Assembly: GCF_001904615.1 (NCBI RefSeq)
Contig: NZ_MRBY01000001.1
Location: forward strand, 1-64,000
Direction: 5' to 3'
DNA length: 64,000 nucleotides
Origin: [Limnothrix rosea] IAM M-220
Lineage (GTDB): Bacteria > Cyanobacteriota > Cyanobacteriia > Cyanobacteriales > MRBY01
The translations under genes were made by a program, and so were the position numbers. Position 1 is the stretch's first letter. Each line of letters starts with the position of its first letter. The notes beneath the pieces were generated by a model, which worked only from the letters and a program-made list of their open reading frames with translations, was not told the origin of the DNA and did not search any database. Positions 54,470 through 62,616 of the stretch are shown piece by piece.

Positions 54470-54988
54470 TGTCGGGCGATCGCCGCTCTAGCTCAGTGAG
54501 ATAGGCCAAAGATTGGTGTCTGTTTGATCAACGCCAACCCTTGGGCGAAAACACGTAGATCACCGGATGAAAAACCCTACTTAAAGTGATCTTGCGCACA
54601 ATGTACAAAAGCCACGTAAGGGATCTGCTTTGATTAGTCATGGCCTTTATGAAGATTCCGGTAAGTTTTAAAAAAAATATCCTCCAATTTCCAAGGGACT
54701 GAAGGATAAGCACGATGTTTAAGGAAAAAATAAATTAAACAGTCAAGTCATGGCTCAGGGGCATCTAACACGCCTTAAAACCATCACAGCGTTAGTCAAT
54801 GCCACTCTTTCTGAGTGGGTGGTGAAAGACTATTCACCGAAAGCTCGCCACCTGTTGTAGGCCAGTCAAGATAGATGAATGTTTTTTTGTCTATGGGTGG
54901 CGATCGCCCCTTAATCCGGACGTAGCAAACGATAAAATAACCGTCCTACAATAGAAGGCTAAGCAAAACCTCCCACACCACCTTCCCA
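54470..54988. other. 520-base gap with one possible micro-ORF
   Basis: Contains a HIP1 site at 54477 and another near 54900. The only candidate reading frame is the 36-codon plus-strand ORF at 54750. A minus-strand frame at 54528-54713 has no coding character I trust. No hairpin terminator is evident. Confidence 0.5.
54750..54860 (+). CDS. Possible 36-residue protein
   Basis: ATG 54750 opens a 36-codon frame that reads MAQGHLTRLKTITALVNATL followed by SEWVVKDYSPKARHLL and TAG. The balanced composition and amphipathic helix look coding. No ribosome site is close, and I know no family. Confidence 0.25.
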   Translation: MAQGHLTRLKTITALVNATLSEWVVKDYSPKARHLL

Positions 54989-56188
54989 ATGCTCTCAGAA
55001 ATTACTGCCCTCGCCGAAAAATTAGCACCCCGCTTGATCGAAATTCGTCGTCATTTACATACCCATCCAGAGCTCAGCGGGGAAGAATACCAGACAGCAG
55101 CCTATATTGCTGGGGTGCTTTCTTCAACGGGCATTCATGTGACGGAATCTGTAGGAAAAACGGGGGTTGTAGGCAACTTACCGGGCGTTACGGCACAACA
55201 CAATACCCTCGCCATTCGAGTGGATATGGATGCCCTGCCGATCCAGGAATGTAATGACTTTGAGTTTGCCTCGGCGAAACCGGGAGTTATGCATGCTTGC
55301 GGCCATGATGTCCATACGACGGTGGGCTTGGGTACGGCGATGGTGTTGTCTCAACTACCGGAGGCGATCGCCGGCAATATTCGCTTTTTATTTCAGCCCG
55401 CCGAAGAAGTCGCCTTAGGCGCAAAATGGATGGTAGAAGCCGGTGCATTAAAAAATACCGATGCAATTTTAGGGCTACATGTTTTCCCCACCATTCCGGC
55501 CCAGTCAGTCGGTATTCGTTATGGCGCACTCACCGCCGCTGCCGATGATCTCGAAATTTTCATTTACGGCGAATCAGGCCATGGTGCACGACCCCACCAA
55601 GCCAAAGATGCCATTTGGATCGCATCCCAAGTGATCACAGCTCTACAGCAGTCCATTAGCCGTACCCAAAATCCCCTACGACCCATTGTGCTCACCATTG
55701 GACAAATCCAAGGCGGCAGGGCCCCCAATGTGATTGCCGACCAAGTACAAATGACCGGAACCGTGCGATCACTCCATCCCGAAACCCACGCCAACTTACC
55801 CGAATGGATTGAAAATATCGTCGCCAGTATCTGCAATACCTACGGCGCAAAATACAAAGTAAATTATCGACGAGGTGTTCCTTCCGTACAAAACGATTTT
55901 CACCTCACCCAAATCCTTGAACGAGCCAGTCGCGAGGCCCTCGGCAATGAACATGTGCAAATTTTGCCTGAACCTTCCCTCGGTGCCGAAGATTTTTCTG
56001 TTTACTTAGAAAATATACCCGGCACAATGTTTCGCCTCGGTGTCGGTCACCAAAACCGCCTTAACTATCCCCTACACCATCCATTATTTGATGTGGACGA
56101 AAGCGCTATTCGTACTGGTGTTATCACCCTTGCCTACACCGCTTATAAATATTTCCAACAGTCTGAAGCAAATCATGAGGAAATATAG
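54989..56188 (+). CDS. M20-family amidohydrolase
   Basis: 399 residues of the M20D peptidase/aminoacylase family. Helical start IRRHLHTHPELSGEEYQTAA, metal ligands in VDMDALPIQE and MHACGHDVHTTVGLG, then PAEEVALGAKWMVEAGAL and a lid domain, closing with the His of YPLHHPLFDVDESAI. Such enzymes remove acyl groups from amino acids or auxin-like conjugates. Zn2+ or Mn2+ ligands are all visible. It starts a co-oriented run with a small PepSY-like protein and pheA. Confidence 0.92.
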   Translation: MLSEITALAEKLAPRLIEIRRHLHTHPELSGEEYQTAAYIAGVLSSTGIHVTESVGKTGVVGNLPGVTAQHNTLAIRVDMDALPIQECNDFEFASAKPGVMHACGHDVHTTVGLGTAMVLSQLPEAIAGNIRFLFQPAEEVALGAKWMVEAGALKNTDAILGLHVFPTIPAQSVGIRYGALTAAADDLEIFIYGESGHGARPHQAKDAIWIASQVITALQQSISRTQNPLRPIVLTIGQIQGGRAPNVIADQVQMTGTVRSLHPETHANLPEWIENIVASICNTYGAKYKVNYRRGVPSVQNDFHLTQILERASREALGNEHVQILPEPSLGAEDFSVYLENIPGTMFRLGVGHQNRLNYPLHHPLFDVDESAIRTGVITLAYTAYKYFQQSEANHEEI

Positions 56189-56242
56189 AGAATAGGGGAA
56201 ATAACTGCCGATCCCTTAGCAAATAAACAAAACCTAATCCCC

Positions 56243-56530
56243 ATGGCTTTTGATAAACGCGCAATTCGTAAACTTCACCGCAGCCTAGTGCCGATTATGG
56301 TTGCACCACTCATCATTACAGTGTTGTCGGGCACATTATTCCAAATCGCAGCATTAACGGGTCGAGCTGTTGATTTTATTTGGCTCCTCAAGCTGCATAA
56401 GGGCAATTTGGGTTTTATTAATTTAGAAAAAATCTATCCCTTTCTCAATGGTTTTGGGTTGTTGTTATTAATTGTGAGTGGTGTTGTTATGTGGTGGACT
56501 ACTCGGCCAAGAAAGCGGCAGAGCACTTGA
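56243..56530 (+). CDS. Small PepSY-associated membrane protein
   Basis: 95 residues with two hydrophobic helices (IMVAPLIITVLSGTLFQIAA and GFGLLLLIVSGVVMWWTTRP). The pattern RKLHRSLVPIM...HKGNLG...YPFLNGFGLLLLIVSG matches the transmembrane part of PepSY_TM proteins that may bind heme via the two His. It lies between the M20 enzyme and pheA, 40 bases ahead of pheA. Confidence 0.75.
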   Translation: MAFDKRAIRKLHRSLVPIMVAPLIITVLSGTLFQIAALTGRAVDFIWLLKLHKGNLGFINLEKIYPFLNGFGLLLLIVSGVVMWWTTRPRKRQST

Positions 56531-56570
56531 AACTTGATAGGATTGTGACATTCGCAATTGATAGTAGGGT

Positions 56571-57422
56571 ATGACCATTAAAATTGCCCATTTAGGCCCG
56601 GCTGGGACAAATGCAGAAGCGGCAGCGTTTACTTATCAGGAGTGGTTACAGTCGCAGCAGCAACAGGATATAGAGCTTATTCCTTGTCAGAGTATTGCCC
56701 AGAGTCTATACACTTGGGCACAGGGCGAGGTGGATTTAGCGGTTGTGCCCATCGAAAATTCTATTCAGGGTTCTGTGGCAATTTCTTTAGATCTGGTATG
56801 GGAGTTGCATCCTCTATCAATTTGCCATCAAATTATTTTGCCAATTCATCATGCCTTAATTTCCTTTGCCCCTGAAATTTCCCTGATAAAAGAGGTGCAT
56901 TCCCACCCCCAAGCTTTGGCTCAATGTCAGCGTTGGCTAGAAAAACATATTCACCATGCGCCTCTGATCGAAACGAAATCAACGACGGAAATTTTGCAAC
57001 ATCTTGAGGCTCGACCGGAAATTGCGGCGATCGCCTCCCCTAGAGCAGCCCAACTTTATCAGCTCCCCATCCTCGCAGACACCATTAACGACTTTCAAAA
57101 AAACTGCACCCGCTTTTGGGTTCTAAGTAAAACGCCCCAGTCAGAAGGAGAAGTGATTTCCCTTGCCTTTACCCTGCCCGCCAAGATTCCGGGTGTCCTA
57201 GTTAATGCCTTGGAAGTTTTTTCTCGACGCAATATCAACCTCAGTCGCATTGAGTCTCGCCCAACCAAACGATCTCTGGGAGAGTATTTATTTTTTGTAG
57301 ACCTCGACGGTTGTCTCAGTGACGAAGCCGTCAAAAAAGCCCTAGCTGAACTACAGACCCATACAGAAATCCTCAAAATTTTCGGCAATTATCGCACTAT
57401 TCCCCAAGCGATACTTGCGTGA
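56571..57422 (+). CDS. pheA: Prephenate dehydratase
   Basis: 283 residues: N-terminal IAHLGPAGTNAEAAAFTY, catalytic region VDLAVVPIENSIQGSVAISL and DFQKNCTRFWVLSKTP with the conserved Thr-Arg-Phe, and a C-terminal ACT domain (about 195-275) with the ESRPTKRSLGEYLFFVDL motif that binds phenylalanine. It converts prephenate to phenylpyruvate, with feedback inhibition by Phe. No fused chorismate mutase. Confidence 0.96.
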   Translation: MTIKIAHLGPAGTNAEAAAFTYQEWLQSQQQQDIELIPCQSIAQSLYTWAQGEVDLAVVPIENSIQGSVAISLDLVWELHPLSICHQIILPIHHALISFAPEISLIKEVHSHPQALAQCQRWLEKHIHHAPLIETKSTTEILQHLEARPEIAAIASPRAAQLYQLPILADTINDFQKNCTRFWVLSKTPQSEGEVISLAFTLPAKIPGVLVNALEVFSRRNINLSRIESRPTKRSLGEYLFFVDLDGCLSDEAVKKALAELQTHTEILKIFGNYRTIPQAILA

Positions 57423-57872
57423 AGGTTTTGTAAATAAATTCAGGTTTTTCCCCGTCTAAATTCAGAGAGTAAGGTAACAAAGGAAATAATTCTACCTAAT
57501 GGAAGCTAGGTGATAAGAAATCAGGTAGATGTTAGTTTATCCAAGTCGATATTGAAAACATCCTTGAAAATCAAGGGCTTATATTCTCAAGTCAACGGTT
57601 TTCATCGGATCAAGCCATTTTATTAAGTAAAAACGTAAATGACTAAAATCTCCGTATAAATTCTAGATTTAAGATTTTGTAAGGTCTTTGAGCTACTTAA
57701 GTTCTGTATAAAAGTCGTAGTACCCCGATTGAAAATCGACTTTTTGCTTTACAGAGACCTCACTGCTTTGTTTTCTGTCAAGCCATAAAATTTAACGTAA
57801 GTACCTATGCCATTGAAACTATATTTCAAGTTTCTATTTTGCTTGGCATTATTGGATTTAGTTTGATTTTTT
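57423..57872. other. 450-base gap upstream of the lipoprotein-GGDEF pair
   Basis: A/T-rich with no open frame of note, no HIP1 site and no recognised riboswitch fold. It should hold the promoter of the two-gene unit that follows. Confidence 0.5.
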
Positions 57873-58445
57873 ATGACTCTTTCTCACAAAATTATCGCTG
57901 TGGCGATCGCCTTTTTTCTACTCATTGGTTGTACACCCCAGCCCCAAGAAAAACAGCCTATTATCACAATCCTGCGATCAGCAGAGTTGACCCTAGAAAA
58001 GCCATTACCTATTCCCAAAGAAGAGCCAATATTGACCGTAACTGGCAAGATTCAGGCCGTAAATCAAGGAGATCAGCTACAGTTTGATCGGCCAACGATT
58101 GAAAAATTGCAGCTCATTCAATACGAAATTTTTGATTTATTCGAACGAAAGAATGTTACTTTTGAAGGCGTTCTATTAAATGATTTGATGGATCTCTGGC
58201 AAATTAAACCAGATGCTACATCTTTAGAAATTACAGCCCTAAACGATTACACTATTACTGTGCCCATTCAAACAACTCGCGAAATTCCGATCTTATTTGC
58301 ACTAAAGCAAAACGGTGTTTATCTCGAAAGGAACTATCGAGGCCCTGCCATGTTGATTGTGCCGCCCTTCAACGAAAAACCAGAAATAAAAATACCAAGG
58401 CAGGATTTTTGGATATGGCAGATCGAGTCAGTTTCGGTCTACTAA
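57873..58445 (+). CDS. Lipoprotein with SUOX-like (molybdopterin-fold) domain
   Basis: 190 residues. Lipobox FFLLIGCTPQ makes Cys20 the lipidated residue. The rest resembles the oxidoreductase molybdopterin-binding fold: ILTVTGKIQAVNQGDQLQFD, FEGVLLNDLMDLWQIKPDA, YRGPAMLIVPPFNEKPEI and the terminal FWIWQIESVSVY. Cys20 is the only cysteine, so the Mo-ligand Cys is missing and catalysis is unlikely. It ends 28 bases before a membrane diguanylate cyclase gene and is probably a periplasmic sensor or ligand-binding partner for it. Confidence 0.8.
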   Translation: MTLSHKIIAVAIAFFLLIGCTPQPQEKQPIITILRSAELTLEKPLPIPKEEPILTVTGKIQAVNQGDQLQFDRPTIEKLQLIQYEIFDLFERKNVTFEGVLLNDLMDLWQIKPDATSLEITALNDYTITVPIQTTREIPILFALKQNGVYLERNYRGPAMLIVPPFNEKPEIKIPRQDFWIWQIESVSVY

Positions 58446-58473
58446 GGTAAATTCCTATGCTTTTGTTCTGTCC

Positions 58474-60048
58474 ATGGCTCTCGACACACCTGTGAAAACA
58501 TGGATTTTTCAAACTAAAAATATCGGCAAGGTGCTCATTGGGATCTTGGGCTTGGCGACTTCTATCTCTGCTCTAGTGCTCACCGTCCTGTTTCGGGAGA
58601 TAGATAAGAATAACCCCTTTGACGATTTTGTTCTCAGTGAGACCGTGCACTCTATTGGTCAGTTGGGGCGTGAAACCTTACGACTACAAGTTTTACTGGT
58701 CTCTCTTTCTGAACAAAGTGAAGTGAGTCTGCTGCAACAACAATTTGATATCCTCGAAAGCCGTGTACGTATTGTCACTATTCAATCTGACTATTATTCC
58801 CTCTCGCCATCAGCCCGTTTAGAGCTACAAATCTATATAGACAATTTAGACTTTGTGTTGTCCCACAAACCGGACATCCTTGCTAAATCTATTACTCCCC
58901 AAAAATTAGAGTCGATTACAACACTGTTAGCGGAGATGGAAAAAACTGCTCATGGGATCTCAATTGAAAATCAAAGGTATATTCAAAGGCAGCAAAAGTC
59001 ATCTGCTCTTTTAAAAAAAAGACTATTTGTTTTATTAGTTGTCACCTATTTTTCTTTGCTATTTCTTGTGATCACCTTCTTTGCTTTTATGATCAAATTT
59101 GTTAAGGAACGGCAAAAGACTTTGGCAATTTTAAATTCAAGTGAAGAGCGTTATCAAAAGATTGTTGAAAATGCGGAGGAAGGAATTTGGGTCTTAGATC
59201 CATCGAAGAATATTGTTTTTTTAAATTCAAAGCTAGCGCGTCAGTTTCAGACAAAAAATGGTGAACTTTTAAATAAAAATGCCCTTGATTTATGTGCATC
59301 TGAGGAATTTAAGGTGCTTTTTAAGGAGAAGATTTTAGAGCTTACGGTGGCTGGTGCAGTAAGTTTTGATATTTGTCTAAAAGATCGTGAAAATAATCGG
59401 TTATGGTTTTATGTCAATAATACTTTTATTGATTTTTATGGTGATGGCGAACAGTATATTTTGGGCTTGCTCACGGATATTACTAAGCGAAAAAAAATTG
59501 AAGAGGAGCTTAAAATGCTCAATAAACGATTAACTCACCAGGCCAATGTTGATGAGTTAACGCAAATTGCGAATCGTCGGTATTTTAATCTTTATGCTAT
59601 TCGGATGTGGGAGCAGGCTATCCGTGAGAAAAAAGCTTTATCTTTAGCTTTGGTCGATATTGACTTTTTTAAAAAATATAATGATTACTATGGGCATTTG
59701 CAGGGAGATATTTGTTTGTTTCAAGTGGCGCAGGTGATTAGTGGGGCTGCTCAACGTGGAGATGATCTTGCTGCTCGCTATGGGGGGGAAGAGTTTGTGC
59801 TTTTATTGCCTGGGACGGATCAGCAACAGGCGATCGCCATCGTGACAGAAATGCAGGATAAATTAGCGGCTTTAAAGTTAAAGCATCAGTGGCGTGATCT
59901 TCAAGGAACTGTGACTCTGAGTATTGGTCTGGTATCGGGTATTCCACAGGAAGCGGTGTCTCTGGAGAAGGCTTTAAGTTTAGCGGATAAAGCGTTATAT
60001 CAGGCGAAACATGATGGACGGAACTGCTACTCTGCTTTGCAATTTTAA
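58474..60048 (+). CDS. Membrane PAS-GGDEF diguanylate cyclase
   Basis: 524 residues: a first transmembrane helix (about 18-37), a helical periplasmic domain (40-190, probable four-helix bundle), a second helix (about 190-215), a PAS domain (225-340; YQKIVENAEEGIWVLDPSKN, ILGLLTDITKRKK) and a GGDEF domain (360-524). The active-site loop is RYGGEEFVLLLPG. The inhibitory site RxxD (RGDD) is five residues before it, so product feedback should operate. It makes c-di-GMP in response to periplasmic and PAS signals. Co-transcribed with the lipoprotein gene. Confidence 0.93.
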   Translation: MALDTPVKTWIFQTKNIGKVLIGILGLATSISALVLTVLFREIDKNNPFDDFVLSETVHSIGQLGRETLRLQVLLVSLSEQSEVSLLQQQFDILESRVRIVTIQSDYYSLSPSARLELQIYIDNLDFVLSHKPDILAKSITPQKLESITTLLAEMEKTAHGISIENQRYIQRQQKSSALLKKRLFVLLVVTYFSLLFLVITFFAFMIKFVKERQKTLAILNSSEERYQKIVENAEEGIWVLDPSKNIVFLNSKLARQFQTKNGELLNKNALDLCASEEFKVLFKEKILELTVAGAVSFDICLKDRENNRLWFYVNNTFIDFYGDGEQYILGLLTDITKRKKIEEELKMLNKRLTHQANVDELTQIANRRYFNLYAIRMWEQAIREKKALSLALVDIDFFKKYNDYYGHLQGDICLFQVAQVISGAAQRGDDLAARYGGEEFVLLLPGTDQQQAIAIVTEMQDKLAALKLKHQWRDLQGTVTLSIGLVSGIPQEAVSLEKALSLADKALYQAKHDGRNCYSALQF

Positions 60049-60472
60049 AGTCTTGAAACGTAATTTTTCGATGGGTTGAAAGGTGAGTGGGGTTAGCTTG
60101 TAAAGAAAAATCTAGTGGCGATCGCCTTTGCATTTAATGGGCTATCGGTCTAATTGATTGGACTCTTGATCAACAGTAATGGGAGACTCAAGGGGCTACC
60201 AAACTCTCGTTTATCGTTCACCTTTCTTTAGGTATATTTTTGATTGTTCTAGATTCATTTCTAGGGAAATAATTGCCTTTTTTTGACAACATAAACTTGA
60301 GCTATGAGCTAGCATGTATAGAGGCTGCGATAGTGAAGGGGCAATCGTTACCCCGATCGGTTGCTAATTCTCTAAACCTTAAAAATACACTCTACAAATA
60401 GACAGCAAAGTTAAGAAAATATAAAACTAGCTGATTTAGGACATCTCTACTTTATCTATTGATATCTAATGT
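60049..60472. other. Leader/promoter region of the terminal-oxidase operon
   Basis: 424 bases without a gene. A TTGACA hexamer at about 60283 and a TATAGA at about 60317 are visible but 28 bases apart, too far for a classical promoter. No HIP1 site except at 60118. No hairpin terminator for the GGDEF gene is obvious. Confidence 0.4.
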
Positions 60473-60973
60473 ATGTTTGACAATCTACTGCCCCCTTTAA
60501 ATGAGCATAATTTACCCTATCCCGACACCATTCATCCGATTGTGGTGCATTTTGTGATTGCGATGGTTTTATTCGCATTTTTTTGTGATGTGGTTGGTTA
60601 TTTCACTGGTAACAAAAAGCTATACGAAGTGAGCTGGTGGAATATGTGTGTGGCGACGGTTTCGATCTTCATTGCTATTCTCTTCGGGCAAATTGAAGCG
60701 GGTTTGGCGATCGCCTACGATGCAGTTGCACCAATTTTAAATATCCACACTATTATTGGCTGGTCGCTATCGGGAATTATCGCAGCGATTACCGGGTGGC
60801 GATACGTGATTCGCTCCAAAACGCCGGACTCTTTACCCTCAGCATATCTCGGTATCAGCTTATTGCTCGTTTGCCTTGTCTTTTATCAAGTTATTCTTGG
60901 TGACAATTTAGTGTGGGTTTACGGCTTGCACACCACAGAAGTTGTCCAAGCAGCCAAAGATGGGCTGCTGTGA
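60473..60973 (+). CDS. DUF2231 four-helix membrane protein
   Basis: 166 residues with four hydrophobic helices. The family motif YPDTIHPIVVHFVIAMVLFA puts two His (six residues apart) at the top of helix 1; another His lies before helix 3 (NIHTIIGWSLSGI) and one near the C-terminus (VYGLHTTEVV). Such His placement suggests heme or metal binding, unproven. It heads the oxidase operon, 56 bases before a second DUF2231 gene. Confidence 0.8.
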   Translation: MFDNLLPPLNEHNLPYPDTIHPIVVHFVIAMVLFAFFCDVVGYFTGNKKLYEVSWWNMCVATVSIFIAILFGQIEAGLAIAYDAVAPILNIHTIIGWSLSGIIAAITGWRYVIRSKTPDSLPSAYLGISLLLVCLVFYQVILGDNLVWVYGLHTTEVVQAAKDGLL

Positions 60974-61029
60974 TGTTTCTGGATTTTCTGCATCGCACTA
61001 ATTTTGCATCGCACTAATTTACTGAAGCT

Positions 61030-61629
61030 ATGTATTCTGACGCTATTCAACAATTAAACCTTGGAGCAAACGGTCTGCCCTACAGTTTGCCGCTCCATCC
61101 TAATCTGGTGCATCTCACCCTCGGACTGTTTATTATCGGCATTGCCTTTGATATTGTCGGTGTTTTTTATACCTTTGAACGACCTATTTTTAAGTACCTT
61201 GCGATCCCGGCAACTCGGTCAAATTTCTTTGATGTGGGTTGGTACAACATGGTGGCGGCTGCCATTATCACCTTTCCGACAGTAGCCGCTGGCTTCTATG
61301 AAATTTTGTTGGTCGATTCACCGCCGGAGATTAAAAGTGCTTGGAATCTTAGTGCGATTGACACAATGCTTTGGCATGGTGTGGGGGGGGTGTTGCTATT
61401 AACTCTAATCGTTGCCATGACGGTTTGGCGAGGCTTTCAGCGGTATGTGTGGCGTAATGACATGAGTCGTCAGGTGCAATGGTGGTATTTACTAGCGGGT
61501 CTGGTGATTATATTTATGATGTATGTCCACGGAACCTTAGGGGCACATCTTGCTGGTGAGTTTGGCGTTCACAATACGGCGGGTCATTTGCTGCGTCTTG
61601 GTGAAGATCCCAATGTGGTGTTGCGCTAG
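61030..61629 (+). CDS. DUF2231 four-helix membrane protein
   Basis: 199 residues, paralogous to the preceding gene: LPLHPNLVHLTLGLFIIGIA repeats the HPxxVH motif, WHGVGGVLLLTLIVAMTVWR is helix 3, and the C-terminal VHGTLGAHLAGEFGVHNTAG is rich in His. It lies 15 bases before ctaC, with which it is surely co-transcribed. A role in assembling or feeding electrons to the oxidase is an inference from position. Confidence 0.82.
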   Translation: MYSDAIQQLNLGANGLPYSLPLHPNLVHLTLGLFIIGIAFDIVGVFYTFERPIFKYLAIPATRSNFFDVGWYNMVAAAIITFPTVAAGFYEILLVDSPPEIKSAWNLSAIDTMLWHGVGGVLLLTLIVAMTVWRGFQRYVWRNDMSRQVQWWYLLAGLVIIFMMYVHGTLGAHLAGEFGVHNTAGHLLRLGEDPNVVLR

Positions 61630-61644
61630 GAGGCAAGAAAGATT

Positions 61645-62535
61645 ATGAAACCTAAAACAGTTATTTCCCTCGGTATTATGGCGATCGCCCTCGCGGTTTT
61701 GAGTTATTTCGTTGGGCAATGGTCGTATAGTTGGTTGCCGCCCCAAGCGTCAGCGGAATCGATTTTAGTCGATAAATTATTTAGTACTTTAGTGGCGATC
61801 GGGACATTTATTTTACTTGGTGTGACAGGGGTCATTACCTTTTCGATTTTGTTCCACCGGGCAGGACGCTACGATACCAGCGACGGCCCTCCCATTGAAG
61901 GCAATACCACCGTTGAAATTGTATGGACAGTAATTCCTTTTTTGACGGTGATTTATCTGGCGTATTTCAGCTATCAAACCTACCAAGCCATGAATATTCA
62001 AGCGCCGGGACATATGCACGGCGCGATTGATCCTGTGGAAAAAATGGCCGATACGAGCGCCACAACCCCCATGACCAATATCGAAGTGGAAGGGAAACAG
62101 TGGGCATGGACATTTCGTTATCCCGAAAAGAATGTCACTAGCACTGAACTGCATCTCCCAGTGGATCAACGGGCGCATTTTGTGCTGCGATCGCCGGATG
62201 TGATCCATGGCTTTTATATTCCAGCCTTTCGGGTGAAACAAGACATTATTCCCTTTGAAGATACAGATTTTGAATTTACACCGATCCGCGAAGGAAAATA
62301 TCGGTTGCGGGATTCAATGTTTAGCGGCACATACTTTGCGGCAATGCAGGCCGATGTCGTGGTGGAATCCCAAGAGGAATTTCAGGATTGGTTGAACAAC
62401 GCCGCTCGCCAAACCCCCACCCCTGCCCCCAACCAAGCCGCCAGTGAATATGCCCGTCGTCAACAAAAAGATGAACAGTTTGGCTGGAAAACAGTTCCGC
62501 CAGCACCAGCACCGATGGTGAATTTTCATTCGTGA
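61645..62535 (+). CDS. ctaC: Terminal oxidase subunit II lacking the CuA site (ARTO type)
   Basis: 296 residues: signal/anchor helix (VISLGIMAIALAVLSYFVGQ), two transmembrane helices (about 43-70 and 91-112), then the cupredoxin domain. It keeps GKQWAWTFRYP and DVIHGFYIPAFRVKQDIIPF, but the CuA cluster, normally C-x-E-x-C-x3-H-x2-M, reads D223-S-M225-F-S227-G-T-Y-F231-A-A-M234. Both cysteines and the second His are gone; only His188 and Met234 remain. This is the hallmark of the cyanobacterial alternative respiratory terminal oxidase, which cannot take electrons from cytochrome c through CuA and probably uses quinol. GAGG precedes ATG 61645. Confidence 0.93.
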   Translation: MKPKTVISLGIMAIALAVLSYFVGQWSYSWLPPQASAESILVDKLFSTLVAIGTFILLGVTGVITFSILFHRAGRYDTSDGPPIEGNTTVEIVWTVIPFLTVIYLAYFSYQTYQAMNIQAPGHMHGAIDPVEKMADTSATTPMTNIEVEGKQWAWTFRYPEKNVTSTELHLPVDQRAHFVLRSPDVIHGFYIPAFRVKQDIIPFEDTDFEFTPIREGKYRLRDSMFSGTYFAAMQADVVVESQEEFQDWLNNAARQTPTPAPNQAASEYARRQQKDEQFGWKTVPPAPAPMVNFHS

Positions 62536-62616
62536 CCCCTTTTATTTGTAGAGGTTGACCATGGTCACCCCTACCAGATTCTCTTTTAAAAACCACTTTT
62601 ATTTCGTTTCTAAACC

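Noticed and set aside
57423-57872. c-di-GMP riboswitch upstream of the GGDEF pair
   Set aside because: I could not find the conserved receptor or tetraloop pattern by reading.
60283-60322. Sigma-70 promoter TTGACA...TATAGA before the oxidase operon
   Set aside because: The hexamers are 28 bases apart instead of 16-18.
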